Source: Bacillota bacterium
GTDB taxonomy: Bacteria > Bacillota_I > Bacilli_A > Erysipelotrichales > Erysipelotrichaceae
Reading direction: 5' to 3'
Length of the DNA: 34,878 nt
NCBI GenBank assembly: GCA_021847325.1
Contig: JAJZTY010000005.1
Coordinates: 1-34,878 of the forward strand
Part shown: in pieces, positions 1 to 12,545 of the stretch
How positions within the stretch are numbered: the first letter of the stretch is position 1
Layout: each line of letters opens with the position of its first letter
Notes under the pieces: generated by a model
The model's input: the letters and a program-made list of their open reading frames with translations, nothing else
The model's database searches: none
What the model was told of the DNA's origin: nothing
Program-made: the position numbers and the translations under genes

Positions 1-560
1 CCATAAGTTGATAATGGTGCTGGTAGTTTATTAACACGAATTAAGTCAATTGCTGCTTTAGATATAAAATTTTGTAAATATAAATCTTTTGCCTGTTCAA
101 AGAGTTCAATACTCTTAACATAAATAAAGGCTCCATTCGAGAATTGAATCTTATCTGCTTCAACAGAAAACAAATCTTGATTCGATAAATAGTTAAAGAT
201 CGCTTCATCTTGATTTTCATAGATAAAATTAGTCTCTACTTCAGATATAAAGATATCTTCCCCAAATCCTAACTTTGTATTCGGAAAATCTGCTTGGTAT
301 CGACTTAAATAAACACTCTCTAAAAATGATTCAGTATCCGCATCATCACTTAAAACACCTATAAGTTGTTCCTTCTGGTATACCTTTTGAACTTTTGTAT
401 AGGTTGTATTAATGGATAATATCGTTTGAGGAATAATTGAATCTTCTTGAACTACATCAAGATTCAAATTGGCATATGTGTTATATTCAATTGTTTCATT
501 TAACGAAACAATCCCAATAGCGATAATGAGTGAGAAAAGTATAGGTAAAATCTTACGCAT
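1..560 (-). CDS. Partial CDS (5' part; 3' end outside the window), putative secreted/membrane-anchored protein, possibly N-terminal part of a cell-wall peptidase
   Basis: Reverse complement from the ATG at 560 is open for 186 complete codons to the window edge: MRKILPILFSLIIAIGIVSLNETIEYNTYANLNLDVVQEDSIIPQTILSINTTYTKVQKVYQKEQLIGVLSDD...; hydrophobic N-terminus; overlaps the dnaB stop (TAATG). Product guess is weak. Confidence 0.7.
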   Translation of the reverse strand, partial: MRKILPILFSLIIAIGIVSLNETIEYNTYANLNLDVVQEDSIIPQTILSINTTYTKVQKVYQKEQLIGVLSDDADTESFLESVYLSRYQADFPNTKLGFGEDIFISEVETNFIYENQDEAIFNYLSNQDLFSVEADKIQFSNGAFIYVKSIELFEQAKDLYLQNFISKAAIDLIRVNKLPAPLSTY

Positions 561-1912
561 TAAGATCCTCCTTGAGTTGTACTTTCAGAGAAATTATAGA
601 ATGCGTTGATATTAGATTCAAACGCTAACTCAACTTGACCAATAGGTCCATTACGATGTTTAGAGATTAGAACTTCTGTTTTTTCAGTAGAAGGTCTTTC
701 TTCATCCTTTTCATAATAGGCATGACGATATAAGAAAATAACCAAATCGGCATCCTGTTCAAGTGCACCAGATTCACGTAAGTCTGAAAGTTGAGGACGT
801 TTATCAGCACGTTGTTCAACACTTCGAGACAACTGAGATAATGCGATTACAGGAACATTCAACTCACGCGCTAATGCTTTTAATCCACGCGAGATTTCTG
901 ATACTTCTTGTTGACGATTTTCACCACTGCTCTTAGAACTACTTGTAATTAATTGAATATAGTCAATTACAATTAAACCCAACGGGTGTTCAGTTTGAAG
1001 TTTTCGACATTTTGAAAAGATTTCTGCGACACGAATAGTTGGTGTGTCATCGATATAGATCTTAGTTTGTCTTAAATCAGCTGCAGCTTCATTTAAGGCA
1101 TTCCATTCATTATTTGAATTTAATTGACCCGTTCTAAGAATCGAACCCGTAATTCTAGATTTAACTGATAACATACGTGTGATTAACTGTTCAGCTGGCA
1201 TTTCCAATGAAAAGATAGCAACCGCTTGTTTAGTAATCTGAGCTGCATTTAAACCAATGTTCAACGCAAATGCAGTCTTACCCATAGATGGACGAGCCGC
1301 AAGGATAATCAAATCTCCACGTTGGAAACCATTCGTCATACGATCGAGTGCTCTAAATCCACTAGTTGTACCTGTTACACTGCTGTGCTGTGTACTCATT
1401 TTTTGGATGTTATCTAATACATCTTTTACAACATCACGTGCTGCTCTAAACTCAGAAGTGCGACGTGTACGTGTTACATTCAATAATTGTTTCTCTGCCT
1501 TGTCCATGACATCATCCAAACTGACGGATGTATCATAACCATCTTGAGCAATTTGTTGAGCTGTAATAATAAGATTACGTAAATACGCTTTATCTTGAAT
1601 TAACTCAACATAGTATTTTGTATTCGCAGATGAAACAGAAGTATCGGATAGTTCTAAAATAAAACTCATTCCACCTACTGCATTTAACATCTTCAAATCA
1701 TTTAATCTTGCTAATAATGAAGGAGGATCAATTGGTTTTCCTTCTTCAAACATCGTCATCATTACCCCATAAATACGTTTATGAGCTTCCACGTAAAAAT
1801 CATCGGCATGTAAACCGAGTTCAATTGCAGTCTGTACGCTATTCGGATACGACAACATACTAGAAATTAAGGCTTGTTCAGCTTCTGTACTATTCGGTAA
1901 TGTTTGATTCAT
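560..1912 (-). CDS. dnaB: Replicative DNA helicase DnaB
   Basis: Walker A GLIILAARPSMGKTAFALN-like (DLIILAARPSMGKTAFALNIG), IVIDYIQLI, LSQLSRSVEQRADKRPQLSDLRESGALEQDADLV; adjacent to rplI. Confidence 0.97.
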   Translation of the reverse strand: MNQTLPNSTEAEQALISSMLSYPNSVQTAIELGLHADDFYVEAHKRIYGVMMTMFEEGKPIDPPSLLARLNDLKMLNAVGGMSFILELSDTSVSSANTKYYVELIQDKAYLRNLIITAQQIAQDGYDTSVSLDDVMDKAEKQLLNVTRTRRTSEFRAARDVVKDVLDNIQKMSTQHSSVTGTTSGFRALDRMTNGFQRGDLIILAARPSMGKTAFALNIGLNAAQITKQAVAIFSLEMPAEQLITRMLSVKSRITGSILRTGQLNSNNEWNALNEAAADLRQTKIYIDDTPTIRVAEIFSKCRKLQTEHPLGLIVIDYIQLITSSSKSSGENRQQEVSEISRGLKALARELNVPVIALSQLSRSVEQRADKRPQLSDLRESGALEQDADLVIFLYRHAYYEKDEERPSTEKTEVLISKHRNGPIGQVELAFESNINAFYNFSESTTQGGS

Positions 1913-1916
1913 AGGT

Positions 1917-2363
1917 TTATTGTGCTTTTAGTTGAATTTTTATTGTCGCAATTACTTGTTTGTGAAGTTCAATCTTAACATTGTAGAATCCTACTGTGTT
2001 AAATGGTCCTTCATCTAAAATCTTGCGTTTATCAATAGTTAATTTATGTTTCTTAAGTAATTCTTCCGCAATTTGTTTAGAACTTACAGATCCGAATACT
2101 TTACCATTTTCACCAGTCTTTACTGGAAAGACTAAGGTTAATTCAGATAATTTAAGCTTTAATGCCTCCGCATTACGAATATCTTCTTTTTCTTGTTCAA
2201 TCTTTTGTTGTTTTTGTTGTTCAAGAATTAATTTACTTTGTTCAGTAGCCGCAACAGCAAGTTTATTACGAATCAAGAAATTACGTGCATAACCATCCGC
2301 TACTTCTAAAATATTTCCTTTTTTACCAACATTCTTTACATCTTCAAGTAATATTACCTTCAT
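1917..2363 (-). CDS. rplI: 50S ribosomal protein L9
   Basis: [36 protein letters not shown] is the L9 N-terminal signature. Confidence 0.97.
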   Translation of the reverse strand: MKVILLEDVKNVGKKGNILEVADGYARNFLIRNKLAVAATEQSKLILEQQKQQKIEQEKEDIRNAEALKLKLSELTLVFPVKTGENGKVFGSVSSKQIAEELLKKHKLTIDKRKILDEGPFNTVGFYNVKIELHKQVIATIKIQLKAQ

Positions 2364-4321
2364 TGTTCATCCTCTTGTGCTAACCATTGTTCAATAACAA
2401 GTTCTAATTCAACAAGTACTTGTTCAACACTGGTGTTATCTCTTTGTAATGCAGCTGCGGTAAAGTGACCGCCTCCACTCATTTTTTCCATTATAACATG
2501 AACATTAATATTCCCGTTCGAACGAGCAGAAATACCCACTGTTTTTTCACTAATTTTTGATACGACGAAAGATGCTTCTATATCTTTAATAACAAGTAGA
2601 CTATTTGCGACTTGAGAGATTAAAGCACGATCAAGAATTGTATCATCTTGCATAGACGCAACCACAATACCTTTCTTATATCTTCTTAAGCTTTGCATTA
2701 ATTTTGTTTTAAGTATGAATTCTTGATAATTATCTTTTAAGTAATTATCACACACACTCGGATCTGCTCCAAACTGTTTTAATAAGGCAGATACTTCAAA
2801 TGTACGACTACCGGTTCGAGTACGGAAACGATTCGTATCGATTAATATACCAGTTAACGCAAAATTAGACTCATTCTCCGTTAACTCAACACTATTTTGT
2901 TGATAAGGTATTAATTCTGTTACCATTTCTGTTGTACTTGATGCGGCTGTTTCCATATAAACTAAAATTGGATTGAAACTAAAGTCTTGATTTCTACGAT
3001 GATGATCAATAACTACAATCTTCTTAACTTTCTCAAGAATTTGAGGTAAGGATGATTGTGAAGCTAAATGATGATCTACCATAATTAACAACGTTTTATC
3101 ATTGATTAATGCATATGTTTCATGTTCTTTTATAAAATGATGATCTTTATCAAAACTATCTCTCTCTTTGGCATACGCCATAGATAGTTTATTCTCTAAT
3201 GCACCATGCATAATAATTGATACTGGAACATGATAAGAATGTATTATCTTACTAAGTACTAATGCAGACCCGAAACAATCAAAGTCCATATCTCTATGTC
3301 CAAGAATAATAACATTCCCAGCATTCACAATTAATTCTTTTAATGTTTGAGCAATCACTCGAGCACGTACTTTACTACGTTTCTCAACCGCTTCACTACT
3401 ACCACCCATATATACAACATCTTCACCATACGACTTAATCGCAACCTGATCACCACCACGACTTTGTGCAAGCGCAAGCGCTCCATTTACCATTTCCTCT
3501 AACTCAGGAAACTCTAATGAACCTCTCGCAAACGCCATAGACAGTGTTATCGCCACATCCAATTGGCTTGATGCTTCACGTATATTCTTTAATATTGAAA
3601 ATTGTTCGTCCATCATCTGCTTAAATAACAACTCATTCAATACTAACAACATTCGATTATTTCTTAAACGTTTGATAAATATTCCACGTTCATTTGCCCA
3701 ATTATAGACCGATTGACGAATCTTACTATCAATTAATGAAATTCTTTGTTCTTCTTCGTACTGAGTCGTTTCATCATAATTATCAAAATGAATAAGTCCT
3801 AAAACAATTTGTTTATCATCACTAGCCATCTTAGTAATGGTTAAATCAGTCACATCCTTAAAGAATAATGTCTGTCCATTTTCTTTACGTCGAATTTGAT
3901 AGATATGATCATTAATCGTAACTTGAACCATATCTGCTTCGTTATTAAATAATAACTTGGTTTCTGGTAACCAATTCATAATCTTTTGGCCTATGACATC
4001 ATACATTCGTTTATGTAATAACTCACTGATCCAAGTAATCTCATAATTGTGATCAATTGTTAATAAGCCTAATTCTCCAAAAATAAATGCTTCTTGTGAA
4101 TCTTTACCTAATATTTTAGATATAGTAAGAATTCTTTCGTTATGATATTCCTCTGAATATTCCATAAACACAATGAGTAATACGATATTCACGATCACAA
4201 AGAATCCATCGACAATAGAAAAAGGCAGTCTAAATAATGTGTGACTGGTAATTAAAGCGATAACTTCTATGATTAAAACTAACCATACAAGACGTTTTAC
4301 CTTTTTATATTGATTAAGCAT
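2360..4321 (-). CDS. gdpP: Cyclic-di-AMP phosphodiesterase GdpP (DHH/DHHA1, degenerate GGDEF, PAS-like, membrane anchored)
   Basis: Two N-terminal TM segments, [38 protein letters not shown]; upstream of rplI as in other Firmicutes. Confidence 0.93.
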   Translation of the reverse strand: MLNQYKKVKRLVWLVLIIEVIALITSHTLFRLPFSIVDGFFVIVNIVLLIVFMEYSEEYHNERILTISKILGKDSQEAFIFGELGLLTIDHNYEITWISELLHKRMYDVIGQKIMNWLPETKLLFNNEADMVQVTINDHIYQIRRKENGQTLFFKDVTDLTITKMASDDKQIVLGLIHFDNYDETTQYEEEQRISLIDSKIRQSVYNWANERGIFIKRLRNNRMLLVLNELLFKQMMDEQFSILKNIREASSQLDVAITLSMAFARGSLEFPELEEMVNGALALAQSRGGDQVAIKSYGEDVVYMGGSSEAVEKRSKVRARVIAQTLKELIVNAGNVIILGHRDMDFDCFGSALVLSKIIHSYHVPVSIIMHGALENKLSMAYAKERDSFDKDHHFIKEHETYALINDKTLLIMVDHHLASQSSLPQILEKVKKIVVIDHHRRNQDFSFNPILVYMETAASSTTEMVTELIPYQQNSVELTENESNFALTGILIDTNRFRTRTGSRTFEVSALLKQFGADPSVCDNYLKDNYQEFILKTKLMQSLRRYKKGIVVASMQDDTILDRALISQVANSLLVIKDIEASFVVSKISEKTVGISARSNGNINVHVIMEKMSGGGHFTAAALQRDNTSVEQVLVELELVIEQWLAQEDEQ

Positions 4322-4323
4322 AT

Positions 4324-5232
4324 TTATAGTGTGATTAATTCAATTCTCTTACGAATATCCGTAAAACAATCAAGAAGTCCTAAACCAATAAAACCATAGA
4401 TTAGAACCGTTGGCAAGAGTATAAGTGCTAACATCGCAAAAGTTGGAAGATATTTACGATTCGTTCTTTTACCATAGATTGCGATTAGGATAAATGCATC
4501 TCCAATAATGATAAGAGCAGATACAAATAATATTAATGAAGCTACGATTTGAAGATTCTGATCACCAGATTGATATAAGATCGTGCTACTAAATAAACCC
4601 AGTAACGCAATAAACCCTAACCACTTTGGTAATTGAATATGTTGTAGAGGTTTCATTTTTCGAACTACTATATTTAATCGTTTTAAAAGTGTAACAGATA
4701 AAAGATGTGTCATGAGTGCTTGTAAGAATCCTGTTAACAATAAAATAATTGGAGTGATCGCAAGTACTTGTGCCATAAAATTATCAGGTAGAACTAAACC
4801 CTCTATTCCTTTTAAGGATTCAATCAGTGCTTCTGTATCTTTATATAAATCATATCCAATAAATGCGGCTAATACATACGTCTCAACAAACAGACTAATC
4901 GCATTAATAAGTGTTGAAACAAATAATAACCAATCATTACTTTTGTTTGAATTAACACCATAACCATACGCTAATCCAACCAATAATCCTCCACCAATAT
5001 AAAATAGAGTAATGATATTACCTAGCATGATGGATAGAAACACAGCCCCAAAACTCACAACTAATCCACTTTTAAATCCATAACGTATTGTATAAATAAG
5101 AATGGGTAAAGGTATAAAGATAATAAAATAGGTTTGTAGGATTCCTGCAAACTGTAAATTTAAAAATAGGAATAATCCTATGATGGCTAACATCATGGAT
5201 CCTTCAGTGATTGTTCGTACTTGTTTTTTCAT
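4324..5232 (-). CDS. DUF2232 / YybS-family multi-pass membrane protein
   Basis: About 300 aa, multiple TM helices, located between rpsR and gdpP as in Firmicutes. Confidence 0.8.
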   Translation of the reverse strand: MKKQVRTITEGSMMLAIIGLFLFLNLQFAGILQTYFIIFIPLPILIYTIRYGFKSGLVVSFGAVFLSIMLGNIITLFYIGGGLLVGLAYGYGVNSNKSNDWLLFVSTLINAISLFVETYVLAAFIGYDLYKDTEALIESLKGIEGLVLPDNFMAQVLAITPIILLLTGFLQALMTHLLSVTLLKRLNIVVRKMKPLQHIQLPKWLGFIALLGLFSSTILYQSGDQNLQIVASLILFVSALIIIGDAFILIAIYGKRTNRKYLPTFAMLALILLPTVLIYGFIGLGLLDCFTDIRKRIELITL

Positions 5233-5243
5233 ATATAAAGATA

Positions 5244-5268
5244 AACCTCCACCGACAGTGTGGAGGTT
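5244..5268 (-). promoter_or_regulatory. Perfect 9-bp hairpin between rpsR and the DUF2232 gene; includes the GGAGG ribosome-binding site (or a weak terminator)
   Basis: Minus strand AACCTCCAC-ACTGTCG-GTGGAGGTT followed by TATCTTTATAT-ATG. Confidence 0.6.
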
Positions 5269-5275
5269 ATAGTTT

Positions 5276-5506
5276 TTAGTCGGCTACGTAAGGTAGTAAA
5301 GCCATTTGACGTGCACGTTTAACTGCAGTTGCTAATAAACGTTGGTACTTAGCTGCTGTGCCAGTTACACGTCTTGGTATAATCTTGCCATTAGAAGAAA
5401 TAAAACGTTTTAATAATTCTAAATCTTTATAGTCAATGACAGTGATATTGTTTTTTGTGAAGTAACATACTTTTTTACGTGCTACTCTTTGTTTTTTGAA
5501 TGCCAT
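5276..5506 (-). CDS. rpsR: 30S ribosomal protein S18
   Basis: [62 protein letters not shown]. Confidence 0.97.
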   Translation of the reverse strand: MAFKKQRVARKKVCYFTKNNITVIDYKDLELLKRFISSNGKIIPRRVTGTAAKYQRLLATAVKRARQMALLPYVAD

Positions 5507-5521
5507 GAGACGCTCCTTTCG

Positions 5522-5968
5522 CTAAAATGGAAGATCATCGCTAGAAATATCTAGTAATGGTCCTGTGTTGAAATCATCATCAGAAACATCGTTATCCGCA
5601 AAGTAACCTGTGGACTTCGGTGCTTGTTGATATGTTTGTTGTGTTTCGCTAGAATTGCGAGATCCGATAAGTTGGACATTATCTGCAGTCACATCCGTCG
5701 TATAGACTTTCTTGCCTGTAGTTTTATCATCATAACTTCCCGTTGTAATATGACCTTCAACACCCACAGTATTTCCTTTTTTAGCATATTGATTTAAGAA
5801 GTCAGCTGTCTGACGCCAAGCAATACAACTAATAAATGAAGTTTCTTCGTTCTGTCCATATTTACGATTTACTGCAACAGTAAAGCGTGCATAGGATATT
5901 CCGGATTGGGTCTTAAAGTATTGAGGATCTCTTGTAAGATTGCCTACCAATACAACACGGTTAATCAT
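5522..5968 (-). CDS. ssb: Single-stranded DNA-binding protein
   Basis: MINRVVLVGNLTRDPQYFKTQSGISYARFTVAVNR; C-terminal tip DISSDDLPF. Confidence 0.97.
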   Translation of the reverse strand: MINRVVLVGNLTRDPQYFKTQSGISYARFTVAVNRKYGQNEETSFISCIAWRQTADFLNQYAKKGNTVGVEGHITTGSYDDKTTGKKVYTTDVTADNVQLIGSRNSSETQQTYQQAPKSTGYFADNDVSDDDFNTGPLLDISSDDLPF

Positions 5969-5980
5969 AATTTCCCCTTT

Positions 5981-6271
5981 TTACTTTTCGTCTAAGTTTA
6001 ATACTAAGAAACGTACAACATTTGTGTTAATGCGTGCTAGACGATCGAATTCTTTCACCGCTGCTGGTGTAGCTTCAACCTTAATAACACTGTAATAACC
6101 CTTCGTCATATCATCGATTGGGTACGCAAATTCGCGAAGTCCCCACTCATCAACATGCTTAACTGATCCGCCTTCTACTGTTAATAGTGCGTGTAAGCTT
6201 GTGACAAGCTCTTGACGTGCAGCTTCTTCTAATGAAGCCTTGACGATGTACATGATTTCATAATTTCTCAT
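5981..6271 (-). CDS. rpsF: 30S ribosomal protein S6
   Basis: MRNYEIMYIVKASLEE...VDEWGLREFAYPIDDMTKGYYSVIKVEA; start of rpsF-ssb-rpsR. Confidence 0.97.
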   Translation of the reverse strand: MRNYEIMYIVKASLEEAARQELVTSLHALLTVEGGSVKHVDEWGLREFAYPIDDMTKGYYSVIKVEATPAAVKEFDRLARINTNVVRFLVLNLDEK

Positions 6272-6279
6272 GTGTTCAC

Positions 6280-6314
6280 CTCCTTGTGGTCAATTGGCCT
6301 TTTCAGGCAAGGAG
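6280..6314 (-). promoter_or_regulatory. rpsF leader stem-loop sequestering the Shine-Dalgarno sequence (candidate S6:S18 autoregulatory element)
   Basis: Minus strand CTCCTTG (6314-6308) pairs with CAAGGAG (6286-6280), which contains the SD AAGGAG upstream of rpsF; inner CCT-GAAA-AGG stem. Confidence 0.6.
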
Positions 6315-6343
6315 TAAATAATTTTTATCTACTCGTGCTTAAG

Positions 6344-6372
6344 ATTATACCATTCTAAGATTGAAATGTAAA
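6344..6372 (-). promoter_or_regulatory. Sigma-A-type promoter of the rpsF operon
   Basis: Minus strand TTTACA (6372-6367), 17-nt spacer, TATAAT (6349-6344). Confidence 0.7.
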
Positions 6373-6384
6373 CAATAAGCTTGA

Positions 6385-6410
6385 CTTAAGATTTACACTT
6401 AAGATTTACA
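6385..6410. repeat. Tandem 13-bp direct repeat upstream of the rpsF promoter
   Basis: CTTAAGATTTACA at 6385-6397 and 6398-6410, exact. Confidence 0.9.
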
Positions 6411-6491
6411 CTGGAAATCATAGTCTAATCTCTCTTATATTATACGATTATTGACACTAACTTTCCTCTTTTAATGGTTATAACTTAATCA

Positions 6492-7304
6492 TTAAATTTC
6501 GAAATAGTCTAAAACATACTTCCCAAAACCAGATTCATTATGATCCAATGCTATATAATCTGCTTTACTCTTTAAGAAATCATCCCCATTCTCCATAACA
6601 ACCCCAACCTTACAACCAACTATCATTTCTAAGTCATTTAGATTATCACCAAAAGCCATCACATTCTCGAGCTTTAATTGAGCATAATCACAATAGGTTT
6701 GAATTCCAGCACATTTATTTACGTGAATATCCATAAATTCAAATAAATGTTCTTGCGATCTAAATCCTCTATATCTTGGATCATTCATCTTTAGACAGAA
6801 TTCTTCAATTGTTTTCATATTCATTGGATCACAAGCCAGCAATAATTTCTCCACATCATGTTTAATAAATGTATAGAGATCTTCTACACACGCTTCGATA
6901 TTATTCTTTTTACTGACTCTGTTCATGAAATCATCCAACTTTTGTCCGATGAGTTTTCCTTCATAATATAAACAAAAGTTCCCAGGCATTTCTTTATATT
7001 GGTCTAAAATATCAAATACTAATTCTTTTGATATAAGGTTCGACATGAACATAGGCCCTGAATTTACCGATACTTCTAATCCATTATTCGCAATAATTAC
7101 ATCAACATATTCTTTTATCCCCCATAAATCTAGAAAGGGTTCTATTGAGAAATAAGGTCTTCCTGTTGCCAATCCAAATTGAATATTATTTTTTTTCAAC
7201 TTAATGATAGCTTCTCGATTTATATTACTAAGTTTTCCTTGTTTGTCTAAGAGTGTTCCATCAAGATCTGAAACTACAAGCTTGATTGAGTTTAATTTCT
7301 TCAT
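6492..7304 (-). CDS. Cof-type HAD-superfamily sugar-phosphatase-like hydrolase
   Basis: LVVSDLDGTLLDKQGKLS, GLATGRPY, CAGIQTYCDYAQLKLENVMAFGDNLNDLEMI. Confidence 0.88.
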   Translation of the reverse strand: MKKLNSIKLVVSDLDGTLLDKQGKLSNINREAIIKLKKNNIQFGLATGRPYFSIEPFLDLWGIKEYVDVIIANNGLEVSVNSGPMFMSNLISKELVFDILDQYKEMPGNFCLYYEGKLIGQKLDDFMNRVSKKNNIEACVEDLYTFIKHDVEKLLLACDPMNMKTIEEFCLKMNDPRYRGFRSQEHLFEFMDIHVNKCAGIQTYCDYAQLKLENVMAFGDNLNDLEMIVGCKVGVVMENGDDFLKSKADYIALDHNESGFGKYVLDYFEI

Positions 7305-7306
7305 TA

Positions 7307-10303
<2,997 letters not shown>

Positions 10304-10313
10304 TTTTTGCTTA

Positions 10314-11636
10314 TTAGTTAGATTCTGCTTCTTTTGATTGCTCAAGTTTAACGTTTTCAGCATCCATTTTCTTAATAAATGGATAATAACCAACAATTGA
10401 CCAAACAATAATAACTGCTTGAAGTAAAGCGGCTCTCCATCCACCAGTAATGAGACCACTGATGATAGGTGGAGTTGTCCAAGGAACTGTAATACCACCA
10501 TAATAAGGAACCAAACCAAATTGAATTGCTAAGTAACTACCAACCGCTGCTACAACAGGTACGTAGATAAATGGCAACAATAAGTATGGATTCAATACAA
10601 TTGGTGTACCAAATAAAATTGGTTCATTGATATTAAAGAATGAAGATGGTAACGCTAATTTCCCTAAAGTCTTAAATTGTTTTGATTTAGCCAATAACAT
10701 CGCAATTACGATGCCGAATGTAATACCTGAACCCGTAATTCTCCAAATAGCATCGACTTGAGTTGTATAAACTACTGCGCCGTTAGCTGCAGTCAATGGT
10801 AAACCAGCATCTAAGATAGCTTGATTCGCTAACATATTAGCAGTAACAATACCACTTGTAATACCACCAACTAATGATGCTCCATGAACACCAAACCACC
10901 ACAACAATGAAACCATAGTTGAGAAGACAATAACGCCAGGCAATGAATCTGTAAATCCAGATAATGGTGTCTGAATCATTTTATAGATCCAGTCAACTGC
11001 AGTAGTCCCCATAACATTCACGAAGAATGCATTAACTAAGAATGCTGCTGTAAATAATACTGCACCAGGTATTAATGCTGCAAATGAGTTCGCAATATTT
11101 GGTGGAACACCTTCAGGCATTTTTACTGTGTAACCTTTTGATAAGAAGAAATCATAAACAGCTCCAACGATTACCCCAATAATTAACGCTGAAACCATAC
11201 CTTTAGAACCGGTATAAGACATTGGTAAAATGTTTGACGCAACTAAACTAACAGCTTCTTGACTTGTTGCAGCAACCCCACTTACTGTTTGTGTATGAGG
11301 AATTAGAGTAAAAAATACAACTTCTGCTAAGATACCTGCTGCTAACCCATCTTTACCTGAGTGTTTTGCATATTGAAACGCAACCGCAAACACCGCAACG
11401 AATGATAAAATGTTGAAGGATGCACGATATACTTGCATCATGTGTTGTTGTAATCCGATCGTAATGAACAATTGTTTAATTGGTTCATACGGGAAGTTTG
11501 CTAATAGTAAGAAAATCGCTCCAATAACTGTTAAAGAAATCGTTGCAATCATTCCATCTTTAATTGCAGTAATTGGCTTTGAGGTTACGAAATTCATAAC
11601 CGCAGGAAATACTTTATCATTAAAATATTCTTTCAT
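10314..11636 (-). CDS. PTS lactose/cellobiose-family transporter subunit IIC
   Basis: 440-aa membrane protein, FNINEPILFGTPIVLNPYLLLPFI and TVPWTTPPIISGLITGG motifs typical of Lac-family EIIC. Confidence 0.93.
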   Translation of the reverse strand: MKEYFNDKVFPAVMNFVTSKPITAIKDGMIATISLTVIGAIFLLLANFPYEPIKQLFITIGLQQHMMQVYRASFNILSFVAVFAVAFQYAKHSGKDGLAAGILAEVVFFTLIPHTQTVSGVAATSQEAVSLVASNILPMSYTGSKGMVSALIIGVIVGAVYDFFLSKGYTVKMPEGVPPNIANSFAALIPGAVLFTAAFLVNAFFVNVMGTTAVDWIYKMIQTPLSGFTDSLPGVIVFSTMVSLLWWFGVHGASLVGGITSGIVTANMLANQAILDAGLPLTAANGAVVYTTQVDAIWRITGSGITFGIVIAMLLAKSKQFKTLGKLALPSSFFNINEPILFGTPIVLNPYLLLPFIYVPVVAAVGSYLAIQFGLVPYYGGITVPWTTPPIISGLITGGWRAALLQAVIIVWSIVGYYPFIKKMDAENVKLEQSKEAESN

Positions 11637-11661
11637 TGAGTTCTCCTCTCCTTTAAATAAG

Positions 11662-11991
11662 TTAATCTTCTACACTTCCATCCCTTTTTTGAAATAATTC
11701 TAAAGCATAATCCAAAACAACTGCTCCATTTACCATGCCATAGTCTTGCATTCGAATTATGGCAACTGGAATTTTCAGTGGATCCGCAAATCGCTTTGCA
11801 TCTGACATTAGGTAAATAAGTTGTGGACCTAATAACACCACATCTGCTGACGGAACTTCTCTTTCAAGTGTATTGGCCGAGTACGCCTTGATAAAACAAG
11901 AAATTCCACGAGCTTGAGCCGACTGATTCATTTTATGAACCAACAATGAAGTAGACATACCAGCTTGACAGAATAATTTGATGATGACCAT
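11662..11991 (-). CDS. PTS lactose/cellobiose-family subunit IIB
   Basis: MVIIKLFCQAGMSTSLLVHKM phosphocysteine loop; VVLLGPQLIYL. Confidence 0.93.
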   Translation of the reverse strand: MVIIKLFCQAGMSTSLLVHKMNQSAQARGISCFIKAYSANTLEREVPSADVVLLGPQLIYLMSDAKRFADPLKIPVAIIRMQDYGMVNGAVVLDYALELFQKRDGSVED

Positions 11992-12013
11992 ACTTCCTCC
12001 ATTTCACATTGAT

Positions 12014-12349
12014 TTAACGAAACGTTTTATAAATGTGTAAAATCTCTTCGGCAACTTCTGACATCACAATCGCCATCCCAAGATGATCTTGAGCATGAAC
12101 CATAATGATATTCATATCAACTGGTTCACCACAAATTTCTGCTTGACTTAATGTCGTCTGAATTAAGTGAGCTTGATTCAGATCTTCATGAGCTAAAGCG
12201 ATAAGTTCAACCGCTTCATCCATCTCACCTGCTCTTGCCTTCTTCATCGCTATCATTGATTTTGACTTAGAATTACCCGCATGTAAGATGATTTGAAAGG
12301 CTAATTGATATCGAGTATCATCCATCATTTCACCTAGCCTTTCTAACAT
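12014..12349 (-). CDS. PTS lactose/cellobiose-family subunit IIA
   Basis: IILHAGNSKSKSMIAMKKARAGE, MVHAQDHLGMAIVMSEVAEEIL (phospho-His region). Confidence 0.93.
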   Translation of the reverse strand: MLERLGEMMDDTRYQLAFQIILHAGNSKSKSMIAMKKARAGEMDEAVELIALAHEDLNQAHLIQTTLSQAEICGEPVDMNIIMVHAQDHLGMAIVMSEVAEEILHIYKTFR

Positions 12350-12390
12350 TAATCTGAATTAAGACTTTGTTGGTCATTAACCTATTTCCT

Positions 12391-12418
12391 ATTCTATCTA
12401 ATATAGATTTTATTTCAA
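12391..12418 (-). promoter_or_regulatory. Promoter of the PTS operon
   Basis: Minus strand TTGAAA (12418-12413), 16-nt spacer, TAGAAT (12396-12391). Confidence 0.5.
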
Positions 12419-12430
12419 TTTGTACTTTTT

Positions 12431-12444
12431 CCATAAGGTTATGG
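12431..12444. promoter_or_regulatory. Candidate operator for the divergent LicR-type regulator
   Basis: Perfect inverted repeat CCATAA-GG-TTATGG immediately upstream of the PTS -35. Confidence 0.4.
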
Positions 12445-12470
12445 TATTTTTGCAAATCAAAACGACTTGT

Positions 12471-12499
12471 TTGTTTAAAAATAAACTCTATACTATAAT
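12471..12499 (+). promoter_or_regulatory. Promoter of the LicR-type regulator
   Basis: TTGTTT, 17-nt spacer, TATAAT at 12494-12499. Confidence 0.55.
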
Positions 12500-12545
12500 A
12501 AGTCGGATAAATATTTTAATATGCATAATATAACGAAAGAAGTTT

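Noticed and set aside
1257-1538. Plus-strand ORF opposite dnaB, and similar antisense ORFs (e.g. 1996-2292, 4712-4963, 8861-9052, 11410-11697, 15971-16180, 17932-18312, 25306-25689, 27257-27454, 30952-31146, 31297-31584, 31924-32217, 34384-34581)
   Set aside because: All lie antisense to strongly supported genes, lack recognisable domains and have compositions typical of shadow ORFs.
1-6271. Possible replication-origin region, because dnaB-rplI-gdpP and rpsF-ssb-rpsR lie near oriC in some Firmicutes
   Set aside because: No dnaA/dnaN genes and no DnaA-box cluster recognised in the window.
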